A DNA stretch of 64,000 bases, taken from contig NC_050729.1 of assembly GCF_014133895.1 (NCBI RefSeq), positions 434,001 through 498,000 on the forward strand. Reading direction: 5' to 3'. Positions 24,760-32,838 of this stretch are shown here, in pieces. The notes under the pieces were generated by a model. That model was given only the letters and a program-made list of their open reading frames with translations. It was not told the DNA's origin and made no database searches. The stretch comes from Torulaspora globosa. Its lineage: Eukaryota; Ascomycota; Saccharomycetes; Saccharomycetales; Saccharomycetaceae. How positions within the stretch are numbered: the stretch's first letter is position 1; each line of letters starts with the position of its first letter. The position numbers and the translations under genes were made by a program.

Positions 24760-24950
24760 CCGATCCACCGCCGCAGGCCCTATGCCGAGGTACCGAGGTG
24801 GTTGTCGCGCAGGCGGGCCCTCCTTCTGGCGGAAGGAGTGGGGAGAGCTCCGTCAGCCTAGCTCCCGCCTAGCTCCCGCCCAGCTCTCTCCAGCTCTGCC
24901 TAGCTTGGGCAGGGCTAGACGGCTTCTTGGCGCGGTGAGTCGATTTCCCG
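24760..24950. repeat. GC-rich block with short direct repeats in the RPS23/YGR117C intergenic region
   Basis: A patch of clearly higher GC than its surroundings contains a perfect tandem of the 11-mer cctagctcccg (24857-24867 and 24868-24878). Degenerate copies follow (cccagctctct, ccagctctg, cctagcttggg). It lies between divergently transcribed RPS23 and YGR117C. No coding potential or RNA gene is evident. Confidence 0.7.
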
Positions 24951-24988
24951 AGCGACGCAAAAAATTGAATGTTTTTTCTGTATTCTGG

Positions 24989-24998
24989 GTGTATGGGT
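24989..24998 (-). promoter_or_regulatory. Rap1-like site upstream of RPS23
   Basis: gtgtatgggt is the complement of ACCCATACAC and matches the core of the Rap1 consensus ACACCCRYACAYM. It lies about 340 bp upstream of the RPS23 start, the distance common in ribosomal-protein promoters bound by Rap1, Fhl1 and Ifh1. Confidence 0.55.
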
Positions 24999-25111
24999 TA
25001 GTTTCACAAACAGTCCCACGTATTTGTGTCAATCATCAATAATGTATACACACATTATGGACAGCACAACTAGCAAGGTCTTGAACGGATAGAGAGCCTA
25101 GATAGCTCGCT

Positions 25112-26434
25112 ATGGCGGCGGGAAAGTCTGCAGATCAGTATTCAAGAATTTTGGTTGCGCGGTATCTGCGTGAGCATGGATTTAAGGACACATTGAAGGC
25201 TTTCTCGAGGGAGTGCTCGCAATCATTCCAAGAATTCACTGATGAACAGGCGTATGTTGAACCATTAGAGAAGATCGTTAGCGAGAGGATCGCATTTGCA
25301 GGTAAGGAGGTGGCGGAGCAGCTCAAGAGACTAGCGGTGGAGGACCCTGTCGACGCTGGCTACCAGGATGTCGTCCGGTTCCATAATGCAAGGTTCAGAC
25401 CAGTAGAGTCCATCGTTGGCAAGACATCTTTGGCAATAGGTGCCCATTTTTGTGGAATTGAAGATAGCTTGTTTTTGTCGTATGCTGACCGGATGGTTGA
25501 CAGGTACGACGGCCGCTGGCGGCTAGAGGACAAGCTGGATGTCTCCCAAGAGAAGTTTGGGGCGGTAAAGCTTTGTGGGACGATTTTGGACAGCCAAATC
25601 TACTACTTCTGCGGTCTTGATGGCTCCTTTGTTGCTTACGAAGATGCCGGTCCGAAGCTGCATTGCAGGTTGCATGAGCGAATGGTTACGCACATCCAGT
25701 TCTTCACTTTAGAGAGTGGCAAATCGTGGCTGATTGTATCGTGCGGCCTCGACAACTGCTTACGCGTGCACAGACTTGTGGCGACCCGAAATAGCATCTG
25801 GCTCGAGTCTATAGCCTCTGAGAAACAGTTGTCCGCTTGCACCTCTTTATTGGTCGCATCACAGAGCAGCGAGGTTCTAGCGTTTGTCACCAGAGCGGAC
25901 CACACACATGTATTATGTTACAGGATTGCTTACGACGACCACAAGCTGGTGCTGAGTTACAGAATTGCTCTGAACACCGCAGAGTTCAGCACTTTCTCTT
26001 TCAATGCAAGGGACATGGTGTTTGTAGGGCAAAAAGACAAGGACGGCACGCCAGTTGTTGGCGAAGGTTGTTCGCTACTCGTTGCAACCTCTCACGTACC
26101 CTATATGAGGCTGATACAAGTCGAAATTCCATTGCAAGTCAAGGATCCAACCAGCACTCTCTACAGCCAAATAATACGCAACGTACCTACAGAAGTAGAG
26201 CAGGATACCTACTCTGAGCCAATTCTGAAGCTCGTGCCTTACAGTAACGAAGTCCTGGTCGGTAACAGCAGTGGAGTGTACGCTACATGTATCTTGACCG
26301 GCCGCTCCCGGCTGCTGGACTTGCCTGTGCCGAGGGGATCTAGGGTGAAATGCTTGGACGTCAGCAGAGACGGAAGGAAGCTGATAGTCGGACTGGCTGA
26401 TAAGACGGTAGCTGCCTTTGATGTAGTTATATAA
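25112..26434 (+). CDS. YGR117C-like LisH-domain protein of unknown function
   Basis: Orthologue by similarity and position of the uncharacterised S. cerevisiae YGR117C (476 aa; 440 here). The N-terminus has a LisH-type dimerisation motif (SRILVARYLREHGFKDTLKAFSREC, given here only as a domain at residues 8-35). After it come short beta-rich segments that resemble WD40-type blades, for example the final CLDVSRDGRKLIVGLADKT. No enzyme motif is visible. Only 60 bp separate it from the NAT3 start on the same strand. Confidence 0.85.
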   Translation: MAAGKSADQYSRILVARYLREHGFKDTLKAFSRECSQSFQEFTDEQAYVEPLEKIVSERIAFAGKEVAEQLKRLAVEDPVDAGYQDVVRFHNARFRPVESIVGKTSLAIGAHFCGIEDSLFLSYADRMVDRYDGRWRLEDKLDVSQEKFGAVKLCGTILDSQIYYFCGLDGSFVAYEDAGPKLHCRLHERMVTHIQFFTLESGKSWLIVSCGLDNCLRVHRLVATRNSIWLESIASEKQLSACTSLLVASQSSEVLAFVTRADHTHVLCYRIAYDDHKLVLSYRIALNTAEFSTFSFNARDMVFVGQKDKDGTPVVGEGCSLLVATSHVPYMRLIQVEIPLQVKDPTSTLYSQIIRNVPTEVEQDTYSEPILKLVPYSNEVLVGNSSGVYATCILTGRSRLLDLPVPRGSRVKCLDVSRDGRKLIVGLADKTVAAFDVVI

Positions 26435-26494
26435 TCTTAAAAAAAAATGTCAGTAATAACTCTTATTTATTCAAGCCGACACACAAGAGCCACG

Positions 26495-27079
26495 ATGACC
26501 ACGATCCAACCCTTCGAGGCCACTGATTTGTTCAAATTAAGCGATGTCAATTTAGACATACTGACAGAGAACTTTCCACTAGAATTTTACTTCGAGTATC
26601 TTATACTATGGCCTGAACTCTTCTTCAAGAGTGTAGAACTGACATCGACAGATGAACATAGAAATATTTCTGGTTATATGATGGCCAAGACGGAAGGTAA
26701 AGGCCCTCTGTGGCACTCGCATATAACAGCGGTGACTGTAGCACCGACTTTTCGAAGGATATCCTTGGCGTCCATGCTTTGCCGGTCGTTGGAAGCCATT
26801 ACCGACTCTAGACCGCATGAGGTGAACTTCATCGACCTGTTTGTCAAATGCAACAACAGCCTGGCGATCAAACTGTATGAGAAATTGGGCTATAGTGTAT
26901 ATAGGCGGGTGGTTGGCTATTACAACTCAAGCGGCGACGGGTATCCGGCAACTCTGAACTCGACGAACGACGATAAGGACGCCTTTGACATGAGGAAGGC
27001 CATGCAAAGGGATCAGAACCGAAGCGTGAGGGCGGATGGCAGGAAACACAAATGCTATCCTCACGACGTCAGATTTTAG
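26495..27079 (+). CDS. NAT3: NatB N-terminal acetyltransferase catalytic subunit Nat3
   Basis: Orthologue of Nat3 (YPR131C), also exactly 195 residues. With Mdm20 it acetylates proteins starting Met-Glu, Met-Asp, Met-Asn and Met-Gln. The GNAT fold is clear: VTVAPTFRRISLAS is the acetyl-CoA loop (Q/RxxGxG/A-type) and NNSLAIKLYEKLGY is the motif B helix. The second in-frame ATG (26495) is taken as the start because it gives MTTIQPFE as in yeast. The upstream ATG at 26447 would overlap the 3' end region of the preceding gene. Confidence 0.96.
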   Translation: MTTIQPFEATDLFKLSDVNLDILTENFPLEFYFEYLILWPELFFKSVELTSTDEHRNISGYMMAKTEGKGPLWHSHITAVTVAPTFRRISLASMLCRSLEAITDSRPHEVNFIDLFVKCNNSLAIKLYEKLGYSVYRRVVGYYNSSGDGYPATLNSTNDDKDAFDMRKAMQRDQNRSVRADGRKHKCYPHDVRF

Positions 27080-27148
27080 ACAGATCATTAAACTTTTAGT
27101 CTACATAATGGCGAGCCCACGCATAAGCCAAGGATTGAAATTCATGTC

Positions 27149-28015
27149 TCAGAACTCAATTTGCTGTGTACGGGCGAATTGGCCATTCTGGCTATCATCC
27201 AGGTGGCTATTTCTGCTCTGGAATCCTCCTCTGTTGCCCCTTCCTCTGTTACCTCTGCCCCTGCCGCCTCTTCCGCCTCTGCCTCTACCGCCACGGCCAA
27301 ATCTTGGTCTTGCGGACGCCTGACCGAACGTATCGATGTTCATGGCCTTTTCCTCCTGCCATCTCATGTTCCCGGCTGTGTCCGTGGATGTGGAGATGCT
27401 GTCGAAGAACGACGACTTCTTGTTGTAGAACTGCTCGGGATGGCTCTCTTCGTTCGCTGCCGGCTCGTTCTGAGACGGCCCAGCGCCTGCGTTCTCGCTG
27501 TCGTCCCTGACAAACTTGGCGTTGTTGCTCTGGAAGTCGAAATCCTCCTGTGGGATCTCGACCTTTCTGCCTTGGGCAGGCTGGCGTCTCTGGTCTGGTG
27601 CAGCTCTCGTCTGCTGCTCCTGGCGACGGGTCGCCACCTCTTCCTGGACGCTTGCTGCCGGCTCCGGGGCGTACACGCCATATCCTGCAACGGCTGCTGG
27701 AACCTGACCCTGCGGAATTCCCACTGCCGGTTGTATCACACCCTGTGGAGGTAAAACAGGCTGCACATCTTCCAATTTCACGTCCAGGATACTCAAATCC
27801 TTCACTTCGTTCCCGTTAAACTTCACACTCTTGTAGATCGTCGGATTCGGATAGATCTCCTCGGCACCCCAGTTCTTACGTCCCTCAGTGCCAAAACAAC
27901 GGACGTTCTGTAGCGTCACCGTACCCTTCTCAGAGTCGATCTCTTCCAGCAACCCGACGTATCTGTTTTCCGTCACAGAGACCAACGATATGGTCTTGCC
28001 GATGTACTGAGACAT
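27149..28015 (-). CDS. SCD6: Scd6, Lsm14-family translation repressor
   Basis: Orthologue of Scd6 (YPR129W, 349 aa; 288 here), an RGG-box protein of P-bodies that binds eIF4G and activates decapping. The N-terminal LSm14-type domain covers residues 3-80 ([35 protein letters not shown]). A central FDF motif reads [12 protein letters not shown] near 158. The C-terminus is an RGG domain with [13 protein letters not shown] repeats. The RGG-coding DNA (about 27225-27300) is itself repetitive. The gene is convergent with NAT3. Confidence 0.94.
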   Translation of the reverse strand: MSQYIGKTISLVSVTENRYVGLLEEIDSEKGTVTLQNVRCFGTEGRKNWGAEEIYPNPTIYKSVKFNGNEVKDLSILDVKLEDVQPVLPPQGVIQPAVGIPQGQVPAAVAGYGVYAPEPAASVQEEVATRRQEQQTRAAPDQRRQPAQGRKVEIPQEDFDFQSNNAKFVRDDSENAGAGPSQNEPAANEESHPEQFYNKKSSFFDSISTSTDTAGNMRWQEEKAMNIDTFGQASARPRFGRGGRGRGGRGGRGRGNRGRGNRGGFQSRNSHLDDSQNGQFARTQQIEF

Positions 28016-28308
28016 GCTAAACCTACCAGATCAACGACCAACGATTCTCCTGGCTCTTTATATCTATGCTGTCAGCTTCAGTGAGTACTAGTTAGGCTAG
28101 AAAACCTTCGTTGCTGGGTATCCCGCACGGAGCCCTTGTTAAGAGCCGTCCAGTTCTGGGGTATTTGAGCCATTTGATGGTGAGGTTGCCATTGTCGATC
28201 GCTGACTGTTGGGGATTACTAGGATTGAATTGCTTATAAGGTTTGGTTTGGCTTGGCTGAGTGCTGGCACTCTGATCAATCGAAGATTCAGAACATAGTG
28301 GCTCGAAA

Positions 28309-29271
28309 ATGGCGACACTTGAAGCAGCGTTCACGGGTGCGGTGGCGTCGTCGCTGGCCAATGTGGTGGTGTATCCATTGGACCTGGCCAAGACGCTGTT
28401 GCAGACTCAGCTAAAGGAGAGCAAGGACGAGGAAGTGAAGGTCGACAAGGAAGATGAGTACAAGAACACGGTTGATTGCATCTGGAAAGTGTTCAGAACA
28501 AGAGGCGTACTCGGTCTGTACCGGGGCATGTCGACGTCCATTCTGGGTAATTTTATCCAGAGCTTTTGCTACTTCTTCTGCTATACGTTCCTGAGAAGGT
28601 ACTACTATGCGATAAAGCTGGTGAGGTCGAAGAGCAAGGGCAAGCTGGTGTTTTCGACAGCAGAGGAGCTGGCTTTGGGGATGGCAGCTGCAGCTGGGTC
28701 GCAACTGTTCACGGGCCCTGTCTCTGTGATTTCTACGCGGCAGCAGACCATCACCTCGCAGGACAGCAACGACACAAGTGCGACTAACATTGCCAAGCAG
28801 ATTCTGAGGGAAAATCATGGCGACGTCCGGGCATTCTGGAAGGGTCTCAAAGTGTCGCTCGTTCTCACTGTCAATCCCTCGATCACATACGCATCCTATC
28901 AGAAACTGAAGAAGCTGTTGTTTTCCGTTGATGAGTTCACTGAGGTTGGATTGACCGCCAGACAGAACTTCATACTCGGGGCGCTCTCCAAGATGATCTC
29001 CACGCTGATCACCCAGCCTTTGATTGTTTCCAAAGTGTCTTTGCAAAGAGCAGGTTCTCGCTTCACGAATTTCCAGCAGGTTATCTACTACCTTTACAAG
29101 CATGAGGGCATCCTCGCGCTTTGGAAGGGCTTGAGACCGCAGCTCGCCAAGGGACTGCTTGTGCAGGGCCTACTATTTATGTTCAAGGGAGAGCTTACCA
29201 AAGCACTGCGCAGATTACTGTTTCTCTACTCCAGCTTTCTTGTCACCAGAAATAAGCGTTTGCTTCTATAA
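28309..29271 (+). CDS. ANT1: Peroxisomal adenine nucleotide transporter Ant1
   Basis: Orthologue of Ant1 (YPR128C, 328 aa; 320 here), a mitochondrial-carrier-family protein that exchanges ATP and AMP across the peroxisomal membrane. It has three repeats of the carrier fold with signatures VYPLDLAKT in the first, FTGPVSVISTRQQT in the second and TQPLIVSKV in the third. Strong blocks shared with the yeast protein include NFILGALSKMISTL and LLFMFKGELTKALRRL. It is convergent with the reductase gene that follows; the stops are 10 bp apart. Confidence 0.95.
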   Translation: MATLEAAFTGAVASSLANVVVYPLDLAKTLLQTQLKESKDEEVKVDKEDEYKNTVDCIWKVFRTRGVLGLYRGMSTSILGNFIQSFCYFFCYTFLRRYYYAIKLVRSKSKGKLVFSTAEELALGMAAAAGSQLFTGPVSVISTRQQTITSQDSNDTSATNIAKQILRENHGDVRAFWKGLKVSLVLTVNPSITYASYQKLKKLLFSVDEFTEVGLTARQNFILGALSKMISTLITQPLIVSKVSLQRAGSRFTNFQQVIYYLYKHEGILALWKGLRPQLAKGLLVQGLLFMFKGELTKALRRLLFLYSSFLVTRNKRLLL

Positions 29272-29281
29272 CGTACACACA

Positions 29282-30334
29282 TTAGTTTGCCATTTCATAT
29301 GCGTCCCCAATAGTCTTGAAACTCTTCAGATAGTCATTTATTCTTTCAAATTCCTCGTCCGTGATCTGGGCCTTCACTTCGTTCATATTCTCTTCCACTC
29401 TTGTGACGCTAGAGCCACTAGGTATAGGCAGCAGATGGGTCTTGGCACAAAGCTTCGTCTTGTTCCAATGTTTCACCCAGCCCAAAGCCAACTGGGGCAA
29501 GGTAATCTCCTCACTCTTAGGTCTTTTCTGGACTATCTCCTGCTGCAAGAAGGCAACTAGCGTCAAGTTCTGTTTTAAGCTCTCGTCTTTGAACCTGTGC
29601 AATTGATTTCTAAAGTCACCAGCGGGAATATCTTTGCTGCTAGTGATCGTTCCTGTCAGCAATCCCCTGCCCAAAGGCGAGTAGATAATAGTAACGATGT
29701 TCAACTCATTAGTTGCCTCCAGGACTCCGTTCGTCAAAATAGCTGGGGTAAACATTGAAAGCTCAACCTCCACACAAACCAAATATTTGCTCCAGTCTTT
29801 ATATACCGCACGAATCTGATCTGCAGTGACTTCACTCAAAGAAATGCCACCAATTGCGCCCCTTTCCACCATTTCAGCAAGCGCTTCAAAAGTCTCGTAA
29901 GGATAAGCCTGGCCATCACTACAGATGGACAGATCTAGTCTGGCAGGCTCGAAAATGTCTATGAATCCCCCGATTGCAGCAACACAATTCTCAACGCTCT
30001 TCACAACGTCATCGTGCCTTCCATTGGGAGTCAGCGTCGCGATGTCAGCAGCTCCCTTGCAACTGATCAGTGTATCCTTCCTCAGTTCAGGATATTTCTC
30101 GAAGAATTCCTTAACATAGCGCAAATTGGCCCTATCTGGTCCGTAAAACTCACCAACATTGAAGAAAGCCTTGTGGCCCATCGATTGCGCGATCTCGATT
30201 ACCTTTTTCATGGCATCAAAGGCTTGTGGCTTGGGAACTGGCTCCGCCCTCCAGGTGAGGGACATTAGCCCATAACCGGTGTCAATGCTCGAGAGCTCTT
30301 GCTTTAATTTCAATGTAGATGGTAGTTCAGTCAT
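29282..30334 (-). CDS. YPR127W-like pyridoxal reductase (aldo-keto reductase)
   Basis: Orthologue of YPR127W (345 aa; 350 here), a putative NADPH-dependent pyridoxal/pyridoxine reductase of the aldo-keto reductase superfamily. The TIM-barrel catalytic elements are present: Asp-Thr-Gly-Tyr near the start (DTGYGLMSLTWR), the Tyr in NVGEFYGPD and the CKG Lys in ISCKGAAD. The cofactor-binding end reads PIPSGSSVTRVEENMNE. Similarity to the yeast protein runs full length. Its promoter contains three copies of a 15-16 bp element (see the regulatory feature upstream). Confidence 0.92.
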   Translation of the reverse strand: MTELPSTLKLKQELSSIDTGYGLMSLTWRAEPVPKPQAFDAMKKVIEIAQSMGHKAFFNVGEFYGPDRANLRYVKEFFEKYPELRKDTLISCKGAADIATLTPNGRHDDVVKSVENCVAAIGGFIDIFEPARLDLSICSDGQAYPYETFEALAEMVERGAIGGISLSEVTADQIRAVYKDWSKYLVCVEVELSMFTPAILTNGVLEATNELNIVTIIYSPLGRGLLTGTITSSKDIPAGDFRNQLHRFKDESLKQNLTLVAFLQQEIVQKRPKSEEITLPQLALGWVKHWNKTKLCAKTHLLPIPSGSSVTRVEENMNEVKAQITDEEFERINDYLKSFKTIGDAYEMAN

Positions 30335-30437
30335 TTGGATACTTCGATTGACTTCACAGACATCCTTCGGACTGGTTGGTTAGCCAATGGCTCTGCCTTT
30401 ATATACAAAATTCCGGAGATCTTACCCCCCCTTGTTC

Positions 30438-30496
30438 AGAGAATGTCTGATTACTAATATTAATCAGATATTCTCTTAACAATCAGATATTCTCTT
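30438..30496. promoter_or_regulatory. Triple 16-bp element upstream of the YPR127W-like gene
   Basis: aatcagatattctctt occurs twice in direct orientation (30462-30477 and 30481-30496). A near-perfect inverted copy, agagaatgtctgatt, lies at 30438-30452. Just beside it is a C run followed by TT (around 30425-30433), which contains CCCCT, the Msn2/4 stress element. The copies are 100-160 bp from the start codon. The element has no consensus that I recognise. Confidence 0.6.
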
Positions 30497-30575
30497 TCAG
30501 CTATTTAAAGACGTTTGGATTTATCCATAAAAGGGTATATCAGCGATCTGCACGTTCTCGATTGATTGAGGATGT

Positions 30576-31880
30576 TCACTTTTTCACTTGAGGTATCTGC
30601 TTACCTTCGTGGTGCTCTGGATGGTCGATGTCGTCCAAGTTCAGTTGGTCTCTAACCCTGACAATAGCGTTTCTTTCTTGTTGTTCTTCTTCCTTCATGA
30701 TTTCCTCCTGCTCCTTTAGTTGGACCAGCTTCTGCTTTGGCGATACATCATCTTCCTGCACAACGTTGACTTTCACTTCATGGTATAATTCATCCGGTAT
30801 ACCACTTAGCACGTCACAAAGTGCATCATACAGGGACTTCTTGGAGGTTACCTCACCGTAGTTGTAGGCAGTGGCCATGATCAGCAGTGTAGACGGTATC
30901 TTGTCCTTCAGCCTCATATTTAGCCAGATCCGCAAGTTGTCTCTCAGGGTGGATTCATCTACGTTGTTGCACTTTATGCCTCTTGAGGCACACGCGTTGA
31001 AGAGCTCTGCAGGGCTCAACTGTTCCACACCCTCGTAGTAGATTGAGAGGTCGTCTTTTTTCAATTCCAACATCTTGTATCTGATACGGTAACGCAACAT
31101 AACATCGGTGCCAAAAGGCTGCAGGTTGATATACTTGGCTAATGCGACCAAGTACGACCTCGTAACATTATCCAATACTGTGTCATCCTTGAAGAGTCTT
31201 GCCACCTGAATTAGCTGCTGACGTGATTCAGGCTCGCCTGTCTTACGCACATGTTCATAGAACCGATTGAAAACTGCCTTTTGCTCGTTGGATATATCTG
31301 CCGGTTTGAAATGGGATAAATCTTCCTTGATGATGCCAGCAACCAAATTTCTCGTCTTCCTGAGATTCTCCAACTTTGATTGTTTATCCTTCTTTGACTG
31401 GTAAGTCGAAGGAAGCATATCTGGGAACAACTTCAAGGCGACAGGTAAAAGAAGCTCTGCAAAAGGTACTAGAACGAATGCTGCGAATGGGACTAGTCTG
31501 ACGATGTCCTGAGTGGTTCTTTTGAGTTGCAACAATTCTCTTCTAGACAACTGATAGCCCGCAGAAAGCTTCAAAAGAAGCCTGAAAGAAATCTTTATCT
31601 CCAGCCACAGTAACTTCGTGCCATCTCTGTAGTGTCTTGCCTCATGTTTAATCCTAGCCCACAAGGACGGTTTCGCAGCCTTTTGGACTACAGGAACCTT
31701 ATTATCCTCAGATGGCGGTTTGGTGGATGTGCTAAATTTTGAACGTATTGCAAACAGCTGCGGCGACAGTGTATGCATCTTTGGTGCATTGTAAAGGCTG
31801 AAAGATGAGCTGCAAGGGCCCAAAAGGACCCTACGTGCTGCGCCAGCTCTAATCTTAGCGATGGAAGACAACCTCAGCAT
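30576..31880 (-). CDS. YLH47: LETM1-family mitochondrial inner-membrane protein (Ylh47-type)
   Basis: LETM1-domain protein of 434 residues. S. cerevisiae has two, Ylh47 (YPR125W, 454 aa) and Mdm38; position next to YPR127W favours Ylh47. It has a mitochondrial presequence rich in Arg/Ser (residues 1-50), one transmembrane segment in IVRLVPFAAFVLVPFAELLLP with the conserved Pro residues, and a matrix ribosome-binding LETM1 domain (about 170-360). A C-terminal coiled coil, LKEQEEIMKEEEQQ, follows. The family is linked to K+/H+ exchange and to binding mitochondrial ribosomes. Confidence 0.88.
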   Translation of the reverse strand: MLRLSSIAKIRAGAARRVLLGPCSSSFSLYNAPKMHTLSPQLFAIRSKFSTSTKPPSEDNKVPVVQKAAKPSLWARIKHEARHYRDGTKLLWLEIKISFRLLLKLSAGYQLSRRELLQLKRTTQDIVRLVPFAAFVLVPFAELLLPVALKLFPDMLPSTYQSKKDKQSKLENLRKTRNLVAGIIKEDLSHFKPADISNEQKAVFNRFYEHVRKTGEPESRQQLIQVARLFKDDTVLDNVTRSYLVALAKYINLQPFGTDVMLRYRIRYKMLELKKDDLSIYYEGVEQLSPAELFNACASRGIKCNNVDESTLRDNLRIWLNMRLKDKIPSTLLIMATAYNYGEVTSKKSLYDALCDVLSGIPDELYHEVKVNVVQEDDVSPKQKLVQLKEQEEIMKEEEQQERNAIVRVRDQLNLDDIDHPEHHEGKQIPQVKK

Positions 31881-32838
31881 CTCGGTGGTACACTATCAAA
31901 TCAACTCGATCGTACTCAGATCCTGAACACTCTACGCTCAACCGAAAGTGTACAGACCTTTCTGTAAGGCATAGCGTCTGTCAACAAGTGGTTTCCATTG
32001 TCTTTTATTAAACCTCAAAGTGACTGGGCTTCCATCGGAAGGCCGACGCGGGAATGAGGAAGGTAATGCTCGAAAGGCTTGGGAGGAATTTTTAAATCAC
32101 TCGTAATTGCAGAGACTGACCTGATCAAGCCGGCTAGATCGCACTTCAAGAATGTGGCTTGAGTCAAGTTCTTACGACTCCGTAGCAAACCGTACTTCTA
32201 AACCACTTTCCAGGCTCGCTATTCTCGTAGATGCCAATAGTACCACATCCTGCTTAACTATGATTGACTTATCAAGCTAGCTGACGGTTCCGTTGCCATA
32301 TCTGATTTCATCGTGCAATCTCGTCGTCTGAATGCTCAGTTCAGGCGATTCGATCTCCTCAATCTTACTCTGAGCCTTGATTGCTACCACTCGCCGGAGA
32401 CCCACGTCAAACAAGCCTTAAATGTTGTTTGCAGGTAGTCAGTTGAAAGTGGACGTAAGCTGTGGTTGGAACAATCAAAGCAGCCGGTGTTGACCTGAAG
32501 CAAGGTTTCATGTATCTGGACCATTACAGCAACGAAATATCTGTGATGGACTCTTGAGAATTCGCCAGTCCGTATTTAGCCGCCGATCTTGAAAGTACTG
32601 CTATCAATGTTATGATTATTGAGCAAAGCCATAGTGCTGCATATCGAGCTCGCAGTATGTGCTAGCGTTCTCAGGGGCGAAAGCTATGCTTGTCACATCA
32701 TTTCGATACCGTCTAAGATTTACAGTTGTTTTGCCTTGTCATTGCACGAATAGTCCCTTAATTCGACACAATTTATATATATATATATACATTTGAATGT
32801 TCAAATTTCATGATTGCTTTGGATTAGGCTTCAGCGAC
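31881..32838. other. Gene-poor stretch of about 960 bp between YLH47 and SPT6
   Basis: No intact gene, tRNA or repeat is recognised. A possible coding relic lies at 32459-32665. A short (TA)n run (tatatatatataca) occurs near 32778, close to the 3' end of SPT6. Confidence 0.5.
32459..32665 (+). pseudogene. Possible coding relic of unknown origin, one internal stop
   Basis: The + strand is open between stops for 68 codons apart from a TGA at 32555-32557. It reads like protein on both sides (IKAAGVDLKQGFMYLDHYS, then SPYLAADLESTAIN). There is no start codon and no recognised family. The evidence is only composition and openness, so this could be chance. Confidence 0.25.

Noticed and set aside
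24649..25111. Intron in the RPS23 leader
   Set aside because: I looked for GTATGT and TACTAAC on the minus strand and found neither in a sensible arrangement.
26447..26494. Longer NAT3 with 16 extra residues
   Set aside because: The second ATG gives the exact 195-residue length and N-terminal MTTIQPFE of yeast Nat3.
27161..27754. + strand ORF opposite SCD6
   Set aside because: Antisense shadow of the RGG-box coding region. SCD6 has clear LSm, FDF and RGG domains on the other strand.
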